Assembly (NCBI GenBank): GCA_017883285.1
Contig: JADGNV010000122.1
Coordinates: 1 to 64,000 of the forward strand
Direction of reading: 5' to 3'
DNA: 64,000 bases
Source of the DNA: Candidatus Aminicenantota bacterium
Lineage (GTDB): Bacteria; Acidobacteriota; Aminicenantia; Aminicenantales; UBA4085
Made by a program: the position numbers and the translations under genes. Positions within the stretch are counted from its first letter, which is position 1. Every line of letters starts with the position of its first letter. Positions 45,273 through 53,673 of this stretch are shown here, in pieces. Below the pieces are notes generated by a model that was not told where the DNA came from, made no database searches, and was given only the letters and a program-made list of their open reading frames with translations.

Positions 45273-47630
45273 ATGGCTACGACTAAAAGGAAGCCCCCGC
45301 CCGCCGCGGTCAGGAAAGCGCCGGCCCGGAGCCGGATCATCGCCTCCGAGATCGCCGGCGTCCTGCTGATGTTCCTCGCCGCCTACCTGCTCGTGAGCCT
45401 CGTCGGGTTCGACGCCCGCGACCCGTCGCTCTTCAGCGCCGTCGCGCCCGGCGCCGGGATCCACAACTACGGCGGCCGCCTCGGCGCCTGGCTTTCCGAC
45501 ATGACCCTCCAGACGTTCGGCTTTCCGGCTTTCCTCCTGCCGTTCATGATCGGCTTCCTCGGCCTGCGCGCGGTCCTGACCGGCGAGCGGAAGCGCATCC
45601 TCCGCAAGGCGGGGACGTTCGCCCTGCTGCTCGCCATCCTCTGCCCGCTGCTCATCCTGTTCTTCCAGAGCGCCTCCTGGCGGGGGACGAAGATCCCGGC
45701 CGGCGGCCTCTTCGGCGACCTCCTGAACTCGCTGCTCAACGGCGTCCTGAACAGCACCGGGACACTGATCTTCCTCCTCGCCGCCGCGGCGCTCTTCGTC
45801 GCCTTCGCCACCGCGTTCTCCTTCCGGAAGCTCTTCGTAGCCCTGGGCCGGATGTTCGTCTTCGCCTTCAAGGAGGTCCGGATCAAGATCTGGGAACGGC
45901 CCAAGCCCGAACCCGCGCCCCGGGAGTCCCGGCCGAAAAAGGCGCCCGCCGCCCCCGTCCCGGCGGCCGCCGCAGGACGGGGCGAAGAGGACGAGGAGGA
46001 ATCGCCGCGGTCCCCGGCCCGCAAGGAGCCGGCCGGCATCCCCGGCCGGCCGCGGCCCTCCGAGCTGAAGCGGAGCACGATCAAGCCGCCCGAGATCAAG
46101 CTCCTGCGGGGCGAGGAGGAGCCGCTCCTCTTCCCGGTCACGGAAGGCTACAATTTCCCGCCGCTCAGCCTGCTCGATCTCGGCAAGCCCGCCGAAAAAA
46201 TCGACAAGGCCGAGCTCGCCGAGAACAAGGTCCGCATCGAGGAGAAGCTCCGCGAATTCGACGTCGACGGCGAGGTCAAGGAATACCACCCCGGGCCGGT
46301 CATCACGACCTACGAGTACTATCCCAGTCCCGGGGTCAAGATCAGCCAAGTGGCGAACCTGGCCGAGGACCTGTCCCTGGCCCTGAGCGTGGAGTCGGTC
46401 CGGATCCAGCGCATCCCGGGCAAGTCCTCGCTCGGCGTCGAGATCCCGAACAAGAAGCGCGAAATCATCAAGCTCCGCGACATCCTCGAGTCCGAGGTTT
46501 TCCAGAAGTCGCCCTCCAAGCTGACCTTCGCCCTGGGGAAGACCGTCCACGACGAGGTCTACGTGACCGACCTGGCCATCATGCCCCATCTCCTCATCGC
46601 GGGGGCCACGGGGACGGGGAAGAGCGTCTGCCTGAACGCCCTGATCGCGAGCATCCTCTACAAGGCCTCGCCCCGGGAGGTCAAGCTCATCCTCATCGAC
46701 CCCAAGCGCCTCGAGTTCACCCTCTACGAGGGCATCCCCCATCTGCTCAGCCCGATCATCAACGACTCGAAAAAGGCCGGCGTCGTCCTCATGGACGCCG
46801 TCAAGAAGATGGAGAACCGCTACCATCTCCTCAGCCAGCGCAAGGTCCGGAACATCGACCAGTACAACCACCTCGTCGCCCAGGACCTCGCCGACAAAAA
46901 GAGCAAGCTGACCGACGAGGAGCGGGCCGCCCTCAAGCCGCTGCCCTACATCGTCATCATCATCGACGAGCTGGCCGAGCTGATGATGGTCAGCGCCCAG
47001 GACGTGGACTACGCCATCGCCCGGCTGGCCCAGCTCGCGCGCGCGGTCGGCATCCATCTCGTCCTGGCCACCCAGCGGCCGTCGATCGACGTCATCACCG
47101 GCACGATCAAGAACAACTTCTCCAGCCGGATCGCCTTCCGCGTCCCGTCCAAAATCGACTCCCGGGTCATCCTCGACACGGGCGGCGCCGACAAGCTGCT
47201 CGGCATGGGCGACATGCTCTTCATGCCGCCGAACTACCCGCGCCTGCTCCGCCTCCATTGCTCCTACGTCTCCATCCCGGAGATCCGGCGCCTGGTCAAG
47301 TTCGTCAAGGAGCAGGGCGCGCCCGAATACGACGAGCGGCTGGTCAACGTCATCAAGAGCCCGGGCGGCAACCTGCCTTGGGAGGACGACGGGGAGAAGG
47401 ACGAGAACTATGACAAGGCGGTGGAGCTCATCCTCCACACCGGCCAGGCTTCGGCCTCCTACCTTCAGCGCAAGCTCAAGCTGGGCTACGCGCGCGCCTC
47501 TCGGATCATCGACCAGATGGAGCAGGAGGGCATCCTCGCCGCGTCGGAAGGAAGCAAGCCCCGGGAGATCCTGATCGACGTCAAGCAGTACATGGACGAG
47601 CAGAGGAAGAAAGCGCGCGAGGGCGAGTAG
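45273..47630 (+). CDS. ftsK: DNA translocase FtsK/SpoIIIE
   Basis: N-terminal TM helices; IAGATGTGKSVCLNALI Walker A; C-terminal gamma domain. Confidence 0.95.
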   Translation: MATTKRKPPPAAVRKAPARSRIIASEIAGVLLMFLAAYLLVSLVGFDARDPSLFSAVAPGAGIHNYGGRLGAWLSDMTLQTFGFPAFLLPFMIGFLGLRAVLTGERKRILRKAGTFALLLAILCPLLILFFQSASWRGTKIPAGGLFGDLLNSLLNGVLNSTGTLIFLLAAAALFVAFATAFSFRKLFVALGRMFVFAFKEVRIKIWERPKPEPAPRESRPKKAPAAPVPAAAAGRGEEDEEESPRSPARKEPAGIPGRPRPSELKRSTIKPPEIKLLRGEEEPLLFPVTEGYNFPPLSLLDLGKPAEKIDKAELAENKVRIEEKLREFDVDGEVKEYHPGPVITTYEYYPSPGVKISQVANLAEDLSLALSVESVRIQRIPGKSSLGVEIPNKKREIIKLRDILESEVFQKSPSKLTFALGKTVHDEVYVTDLAIMPHLLIAGATGTGKSVCLNALIASILYKASPREVKLILIDPKRLEFTLYEGIPHLLSPIINDSKKAGVVLMDAVKKMENRYHLLSQRKVRNIDQYNHLVAQDLADKKSKLTDEERAALKPLPYIVIIIDELAELMMVSAQDVDYAIARLAQLARAVGIHLVLATQRPSIDVITGTIKNNFSSRIAFRVPSKIDSRVILDTGGADKLLGMGDMLFMPPNYPRLLRLHCSYVSIPEIRRLVKFVKEQGAPEYDERLVNVIKSPGGNLPWEDDGEKDENYDKAVELILHTGQASASYLQRKLKLGYARASRIIDQMEQEGILAASEGSKPREILIDVKQYMDEQRKKAREGE

Positions 47631-47646
47631 GGGACGTCGGCCGCTC

Positions 47647-48171
47647 ATGGGGGACACCACAGACCGGACGGGCGGGACGGTCCCGGCGGGCGACGAGCTC
47701 GACCGGATCCTGGCCAAGCTTCGGCCCCTCGTCGGCTATAAAGTCAAGAAGGCCCTGGGGGCCGCGACCCCCGATTGGGAGGACATCGTCAACGAAGTCC
47801 TCATGCAGGCCAGCGAAAAGATCGCCTCCGGGGCATTCCGGGGGGAATCCTCGATCGGGACGTTCGTCTACACCATCACCAGCCGCCGGATCGTCGACCA
47901 CATCCGCCGCAAGAGCCGGGTCCTGCGCGACGCGCCGGAGGCCGCCCTTCTCCCCGATCCGCACGAGCAGGTCGAGCGGAACGAGCAGGTCGGGCTCCTG
48001 CTCGAGGCGATCCGGAAGCTCAAGCCGCGCCACCGCGAGGCGTTGGAGCTGTTCTATCTCAAGGAGCTGTCCCGGGAGGAAGTCGCCCGCCGAATGGGGA
48101 CCTCGCCGGCCAAGATCAGCGAGTGGGCGAACTACGCCAAGAAAGCCCTCCGGAGGATTATGGCCGGATGA
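47647..48171 (+). CDS. RNA polymerase sigma factor, ECF-like
   Basis: Sigma2 DWEDIVNEVLMQASEKI..IGTFVYTITSRRIVDHIRR; sigma4 LKPRHREALELFYLKELSREEVARRMG. Confidence 0.9.
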   Translation: MGDTTDRTGGTVPAGDELDRILAKLRPLVGYKVKKALGAATPDWEDIVNEVLMQASEKIASGAFRGESSIGTFVYTITSRRIVDHIRRKSRVLRDAPEAALLPDPHEQVERNEQVGLLLEAIRKLKPRHREALELFYLKELSREEVARRMGTSPAKISEWANYAKKALRRIMAG

Positions 48172-48240
48172 TCATTCCAACTCGCGGCGGCGGCGCCGAC
48201 TAAACGGATGAAATCATCGGGGGAGATTCGAGGTTTAGCC

Positions 48241-48873
48241 ATGACGAATTGCTGGGAAGAACGACGGATTGACCGCTATATCCTGGGTCGGTTCTCCGAG
48301 GCCGAGACCCGGGAATTCGAAGAGCACTATTTCAACTGCCCCGCCTGTTTCGAGAGGATGCGCGAGCGCGAAGCGACGATCGAGGCGGTCGTCCGGAAGA
48401 AGGACGACCTGCTGGCTCCGGACAGCGCCGCGCCATCGCTCGGCGGCCGAATTCGGGCGGCCTTCGCCCTCCGTCCGTGGGCGGCGGCCGCCGCGGCGGC
48501 GGGACTCGTCCTCGTGATCGCCGCGGGCCTTCTCGTTCTCGGCCGGGGTCCCCAGGCCGGGCCGGCGGCGGCCGGCGACGAAATCGTCCGGGGGACGGCC
48601 ATCGTCGCTCTGGAGCCCGCGGGCGGCCTTAAGTCTGCCCCGGCCGCGCTGGCCTGGAAGCCGGCGGCGTCCGGACGGGAATACCAGGCCGAGATTTCGG
48701 GGCCGGACATGAGCTGGACCGGCCCGGCGACCGAGACGGGAGTCGTCCTGCCCGAGGACGTGCGGGCCAAGCTCCGACCAGGCGTCGCTTACGTGTGGCA
48801 GGTCAAGGCCTACGCCCCGGACGGGACGCTGATGGAGAAATCGAACAAGATCGCCTTTAAAATAGCGAACTGA
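48241..48873 (+). CDS. Anti-sigma-factor-like zf-HC2 membrane protein
   Basis: WEERRIDRYILGRFSEAETREFEEHYFNCPACFERM (H..CxxC), one TM helix. Confidence 0.75.
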   Translation: MTNCWEERRIDRYILGRFSEAETREFEEHYFNCPACFERMREREATIEAVVRKKDDLLAPDSAAPSLGGRIRAAFALRPWAAAAAAAGLVLVIAAGLLVLGRGPQAGPAAAGDEIVRGTAIVALEPAGGLKSAPAALAWKPAASGREYQAEISGPDMSWTGPATETGVVLPEDVRAKLRPGVAYVWQVKAYAPDGTLMEKSNKIAFKIAN

Positions 48874-48892
48874 AGAGCTGCCTCAACGTCGT

Positions 48893-49405
48893 TGCGAGGA
48901 GCCCCGCTCTTGCGGGGCGACGAAGCAATCCCCTCAGAACAAGCGTAAGTTTCTTGCGGCGCGGCTTTTGCCCTCATCGCTCTCGCGGCTCACCCATCTT
49001 CGAAGGGTCCCCGCCGCTTCGAGCGACAAGGGCACCGCCGCGCCGGCCCTCGCTCAATATCGTGCGGCTGCTCTTTTATCCAGGCGAGGGGGAAGAGAGC
49101 GAGCGGACCGGAGGAGATCTCGCCGCTGCGTTTCGGCTTTTTGGGGAACCCCGCGCAGCGGGGCGGCGTGAAGACCCGAGCCTGAATCAGCCGCGGGGAG
49201 GAACCGATAGAAGGCGAGATCTGAAATACGGAGGGACGATAAGGCGGCGAGATACGCGCCGCCCATAAAGCCGAAACCCACAGGGCGTTAAGATCTCCGG
49301 GGGAGCGAGCCTCTTCCCCGAGCCCCCCGCCCGGGAGCCCCCTTCCATTATCAATTTTGGGCGGATTGAGCCGCGAGAGCGACTGGGGCGGGAGCCGCAC
49401 CGCCC
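48893..49405. repeat. Composite intergenic repeat block (gcgaggagc..cgaagcaatc module; diverged repeat A 48959-49042; module B 49319-49345; inverted repeat A fragment 49368-49405)
   Basis: Compared by eye with 19013-19113 and 56122-56552. Confidence 0.65.
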
Positions 49406-49414
49406 GTGACCTCA

Positions 49415-50098
49415 TCAATCCTCGACGAGCGTGTACTCTTCCTCGTGGTAGATCCGGCCGCCGGTTTCCTCTTCGAAAGCCAGGCAGCACATCAGCCGTC
49501 CGCAGAGGCCGGAAATCTTGGTCGGGTTGATGACGATCTGCTGCTTGCGCGCCTTCTGGATGGTCACGGGCTCGAACGTCTTCATGAACGAGGCGCAGCA
49601 GAGCGGCCGGCCGCAGACGCCCAGCCCGCCGATGATCTTCGCCTCGTCGCGGACGCCGACCTGGCGCATCTCGATCCGCATCTTGAGCTCCTTGGCCAGG
49701 TCCTTGACCAGCAGGCGGAAGTCGATCCGGCCGTCGGCCGTATATAAGAAGACGCCCTTCTTCTCGTTGAAGAAATAGCGGACCGCGGTCAGCTTCATGG
49801 CCAGGCCGTGGGCCTTGATCCGCTCCTGGCAGAGCACGACGGCCCGGGCCTCCTTGTCGCACAGCCAGTTGAACTTGCTCTTGTCGTCCTCGGTCGCCAG
49901 GCGGAGGATCTTGGGCGCGTTCTGCGCGTCCCGGCCGTGGCGGCAGACCTCGCTCGACACGTCGACGACCGTCGCCAGGTCGCCGCCGAACTCGGACTCG
50001 ATGAGGCAGACGTCGTTCATCTGGACGTCGACCCCGTTCCTCACGGCGCGGACCGTCTTGCCCGTCCGCGCGGAAATCAGACAAACGAAATCGGACAT
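49415..50098 (-). CDS. PSP1/RicT (YaaT) family protein
   Basis: GGLGVCGRPLCCASFMKTFEPVTIQKARKQQIVINPTKISGLCGRLMCCLAFE. Confidence 0.9.
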   Translation of the reverse strand: MSDFVCLISARTGKTVRAVRNGVDVQMNDVCLIESEFGGDLATVVDVSSEVCRHGRDAQNAPKILRLATEDDKSKFNWLCDKEARAVVLCQERIKAHGLAMKLTAVRYFFNEKKGVFLYTADGRIDFRLLVKDLAKELKMRIEMRQVGVRDEAKIIGGLGVCGRPLCCASFMKTFEPVTIQKARKQQIVINPTKISGLCGRLMCCLAFEEETGGRIYHEEEYTLVED

Positions 50099-50102
50099 GG
50101 GT

Positions 50103-51101
50103 TCATCCTTGGACTTGGGAATAGAGGGACGTGATGAGCAGCCCGGTGTTCAGGTTCCGGCCGAGGTCGGCGAAAGCCGTGTCGATCGCGTCGAGGAAGC
50201 GCATCGCCCGGCCGAAGCCGGGCCCGCCGCCGATCTCGCGCATCCGGGGCTCGTAGTCCGGGTTGAGGAGCAGGCGCGGATCGCCGCCGTCACGGAGGAG
50301 GACCAGGTCCCGGCAGAAGGAGGCGAACAGCTCGAGCGTGCCCTCGAGGTCGTCCTTGACCTCGGCCTTCTTCTGGAAAGCGAACCGCCGCAGGAAGCGC
50401 GACGCCTCCTCGCCCGAGACCATCGCCCGGAACAGGTCCCAGGTCTCCTCGCGGCGGCCCTGAATCTCGTCCCAATCCAGGTTCAGGGCCTGCTCCAGGT
50501 TGCCGTGGACGAGGAGGGCCAGGATGCGGGCCTTCTCCTCCTCGAACCCCCGGTCGCGGAGGGCCTGCTCGATCTCCTCCGTGGCCACCGGCTGGAAGGC
50601 CAGGGTCTGGCAGCGCGATTGGATGGTGGACAGAATACGGGACGGATTGTCGGTGACAAGGACAAAATGCGACCAGAGGGGCGGCTCCTCAAGGACTTTG
50701 AGCAGGCAATTGCCAGATTCGTCGTTCATCCGCTCGGCCTCGTCGATGAGAAAGACCCTCTTCCGCCCGACGATCGGCTTCATATAGGCGATCGCCCTCA
50801 CTTCCTGCATCTGCTCGATCTTGATCACTTCGGTTGCGGCCTCGATCTCGATGAAATCGGGGAAGGCGCGGGCCGGGTTCTCGAGGCCGCGGTTGACCGC
50901 CTCGCAGTTGGCGCAGGCGTCGCAGGCGTCGTCCGAAAGCGTCAGGCAGTTCAGAGCCTTGGCCAAGACGCGGGCGGTCTTGCGCTTTCCGATGCCCCGC
51001 GGGCCGCAGAAGAGGAGGGAGTTGGGCACGCGGTTCCGGGCCAGGGAGAGCTGGAGGATCTTCTTGACCCGCCCGTTGCCGGGGATATCGCTGAAGGGCA
51101 T
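50103..51101 (-). CDS. holB: DNA polymerase III subunit delta'
   Basis: NSLLFCGPRGIGKRKTARVLAKALNC; CDACANCEAVNRG; FLIDEAERM; LLKVLEEPP. Confidence 0.9.
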   Translation of the reverse strand: MPFSDIPGNGRVKKILQLSLARNRVPNSLLFCGPRGIGKRKTARVLAKALNCLTLSDDACDACANCEAVNRGLENPARAFPDFIEIEAATEVIKIEQMQEVRAIAYMKPIVGRKRVFLIDEAERMNDESGNCLLKVLEEPPLWSHFVLVTDNPSRILSTIQSRCQTLAFQPVATEEIEQALRDRGFEEEKARILALLVHGNLEQALNLDWDEIQGRREETWDLFRAMVSGEEASRFLRRFAFQKKAEVKDDLEGTLELFASFCRDLVLLRDGGDPRLLLNPDYEPRMREIGGGPGFGRAMRFLDAIDTAFADLGRNLNTGLLITSLYSQVQG

Positions 51102-51105
51102 GGGA

Positions 51106-53604
51106 TCAGTCCAGGACCTCTTTCAAATAGCGCCCCGTGTGCGAGGCCGGCGCGGCGGCCACGGCCTCGGGCGTTCCGGCGGCCACGATGCGCCCCCCGT
51201 CCTCGCCGCCCTCGGGGCCCAAGTCAATAATATAGTCGCAATACTTGATGACTTCAAGGTTGTGCTCGATGATGACCGCCGTGTTGCCGAGCTTGACCAG
51301 CTCCGTCAGGAGCTCGAGAAGCTTCCGGACGTCGTCGAAATGGAGGCCCGTCGTGGGCTCGTCGAGGAGGTAGAGCGTCCGGCCCGTGGCCCGGCGGCCG
51401 AGCTCCTTGGTCAGCTTGATCCGCTGGGCCTCGCCGCCCGAGAGCGTCGGGGCGGGCTGGCCGAGGCGGATGTAGCCCAGGCCGACCTTCCGAAGCGTGG
51501 CCAGCTTGCGCTTGAGCTGGGGGTGGGCCTTCAGGTCGTTGGTGGCCTCGTCCACGGTCATGGCCAGGAAATCGGCGATCGACTTGCCCTTGTAGCGGAC
51601 GGCGAGCGTCTCCTTGTTGTATCGCATCCCGCCGCACCGGTCGCAGGTTACGAAGACGTCGGGCAGGAAGTGCATCTCGACCCGGGTCACGCCCGCGCCC
51701 TGGCACTGCTCGCACCGGCCGCCGGCAATGTTGAAGCTGAAGCGGCTCGCGGTGTAGCCCCGGACCTGGGCCTCCTGCGTCCGGGCGAAGAGCGTCCGCA
51801 GGTCCTGGAAGAGGCCCGTGTACGTGGCCGGGTTGGAGCGCGGGGTCCGGCCGATCGCCTTCTGGTCGACGCTGACGACCTTGTCGAGGGCCTCCGCCCC
51901 GCGGATGGCCTCGTGCGCGCCGACGCGGAACTTCGCGTCATAGAGCCGGTTCTGGAGGCTGCGGAAGAGAATGTCGTAGACGAGCGTACTCTTGCCCGAC
52001 CCCGAGACGCCGGTGACCGCCGTCATGCAGCCGAGCGGCACGCGGACGTCGATCTCCTTGAGGTTGTGCTCCCGGGCCTTGAGGATCGTCAGCCAGGCCT
52101 GCGGCCGGCGCCGGCCGGCGGGCAGGTCGATCCGCATTTCGCGCCGGAGGTATTTGGCCGTCAGCGAGTCGGGCGACTCGAGGATGCGGGCCGGCGGGCC
52201 TTCGGCCACGACGTAGCCGCCGTGCTCGCCCGCCCCGGGGCCGAGGTCCAGGACGAAGTCCGCCGCCCGGATGGTCTGCTCGTCGTGCTCGACGACCAGG
52301 ACCGTGTTGCCGTCGTCGCGGATCTTGCGGAGGAGGCCGATGAGCCGCTCGTTGTCGCGCTGATGGAGTCCGATCGTCGGCTCGTCGAGGACGTAGAGGA
52401 TGCCGCGCAGCCGCGCCCCGACCTGGGCGGCCAGCCGGACGCGCTGGGCCTCGCCGCCCGAGAGCGACCCGGTCGTCCGGTTGAGATGGAGGTAGGCCAG
52501 GCCGAGCTCGGCCATGACCGCCAGGCGGGTCAGGAGCTCCTTCCGGATTTTCGAGGCGACGAGCTCCTGGGCGGCGGTGTAGCGGAAGGCGGCAAGCTCG
52601 GTCTGGAGCCGGCTCACCGGGAGCGAGCTCAGATCGAAGATGTTCCGGTCACCGATCCGGACCGAGAGGACCTCGGGCTTGAGGCGGCTGCCCCGGCAGG
52701 CCGGGCAGACGTCCTCGGTCAGGACGACGTCGCCGTCCTCGTCGGTCGCGGTTGCGTGGCCCAGGCCGTTGCAGCGCGGGCAGGCCCCGTAAGGGGTGTT
52801 GAACGAGAAGTTCCGCGGTTCCAGCTCGGGGATGTTGATGTCGCAGAAGGGGCAGAGGAGCCGGAGCGAGTAGTAGGTCTCGGCGCCGCCGGACCGGAGG
52901 ACGAGGGCCTCGCCGTCGGCGAGGGCCAGGGCCTTGTCCACGGCCTCCCGGAGGCGCTTTTCGGCGTGGGGCGAGACGCGGACCTCGTCGACGAGGACCT
53001 CGGCCGTGTGCTTTTTCGTCTTTTCGAGGACGATCGGGCCGTCGAGGTCGCGGAAGCGGCCGTCGACCCGGATCTGGATGAACCCCTTGCGGAGGAGCCG
53101 CTCGAAGAGCTTGTGGTATTCGCCCTTGCGGCCCTTGACGACCGGGGCGAGGACCTTCACTTTTTCGCCCGGGGCGGTCTCGGCGATGCGCCGGACGATC
53201 TGGTCGGGCGTCTGCTGGCTGACTTCGCGGCCGCAGCTCGGGCAGTGCGGGACGCCGAGCCGGGCGAAGAGCAGGCGGAGAAGGTCGTAGATCTCGGTGA
53301 CCGTGCCGACCGTGGAGCGCGGGTTCGAGGAGATCGTCTTCTGGTCGATGGAGATCGCCGGCGAGAGGCCGGCGATGGACTCGACCTCGGGCTTCTCCAT
53401 CATCTCCATGTACTGGCGGGCGTAGGCCGACATGCATTCGATGTAGCGGCGCTGGCCCTCGGCGAAGAGCGTGTCGAAGGCGAACGACGACTTGCCCGAG
53501 CCGCTCGGGCCGGTGACGACGATCAGCCGGTTGCGCGGCAGGCGGACGTCGATCCGCTTCAAGTTGTGCTGCGCCGCCTTCTTGACGACAATTTCGTTCA
53601 ACAT
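51106..53604 (-). CDS. uvrA: Excinuclease ABC subunit A lacking the insertion domain
   Basis: GPSGSGKSSFAFDTLFAEGQRRY; LSGGEAQRVRLAAQVG; LDEPTIGLHQRDNERL; GVSGSGKSTL; CEQCQGAGVTRVEMHFLPDVFVTCDRCGG. Confidence 0.95.
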   Translation of the reverse strand: MLNEIVVKKAAQHNLKRIDVRLPRNRLIVVTGPSGSGKSSFAFDTLFAEGQRRYIECMSAYARQYMEMMEKPEVESIAGLSPAISIDQKTISSNPRSTVGTVTEIYDLLRLLFARLGVPHCPSCGREVSQQTPDQIVRRIAETAPGEKVKVLAPVVKGRKGEYHKLFERLLRKGFIQIRVDGRFRDLDGPIVLEKTKKHTAEVLVDEVRVSPHAEKRLREAVDKALALADGEALVLRSGGAETYYSLRLLCPFCDINIPELEPRNFSFNTPYGACPRCNGLGHATATDEDGDVVLTEDVCPACRGSRLKPEVLSVRIGDRNIFDLSSLPVSRLQTELAAFRYTAAQELVASKIRKELLTRLAVMAELGLAYLHLNRTTGSLSGGEAQRVRLAAQVGARLRGILYVLDEPTIGLHQRDNERLIGLLRKIRDDGNTVLVVEHDEQTIRAADFVLDLGPGAGEHGGYVVAEGPPARILESPDSLTAKYLRREMRIDLPAGRRRPQAWLTILKAREHNLKEIDVRVPLGCMTAVTGVSGSGKSTLVYDILFRSLQNRLYDAKFRVGAHEAIRGAEALDKVVSVDQKAIGRTPRSNPATYTGLFQDLRTLFARTQEAQVRGYTASRFSFNIAGGRCEQCQGAGVTRVEMHFLPDVFVTCDRCGGMRYNKETLAVRYKGKSIADFLAMTVDEATNDLKAHPQLKRKLATLRKVGLGYIRLGQPAPTLSGGEAQRIKLTKELGRRATGRTLYLLDEPTTGLHFDDVRKLLELLTELVKLGNTAVIIEHNLEVIKYCDYIIDLGPEGGEDGGRIVAAGTPEAVAAAPASHTGRYLKEVLD

Positions 53605-53612
53605 AACCCCAT

Positions 53613-53621
53613 ATTTTAACA
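53613..53621 (-). promoter_or_regulatory. Extended -10 (TGtTAAAAT), 8 nt before the uvrA ATG
   Basis: Minus strand TGTTAAAATATGGGGTTATG. Confidence 0.5.
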
Positions 53622-53654
53622 CAAGTTCAGCCCTTGGTGAACCGTCGCCGAATC

Positions 53655-53663
53655 TGTTAGAAT
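53655..53663 (+). promoter_or_regulatory. Extended -10 (TGtTAGAAT), 10 nt before the helicase ATG
   Basis: tgttagaat 53655-53663; ATG 53674. Confidence 0.5.
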
Positions 53664-53673
53664 GGGGCCGATC

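Noticed and set aside
45105-47717. 870-aa minus-strand ORF
   Set aside because: Mirror frame of ftsK with no domain-like sequence.
49043-49318. Possible RNase P, tmRNA or SRP RNA in the long intergenic region
   Set aside because: No recognisable conserved core sequences; a covariance-model search (Infernal/Rfam) would be needed.
50821-53619. 932-aa plus-strand ORF
   Set aside because: Mirror frame of uvrA; the uvrA motifs fix the coding strand.
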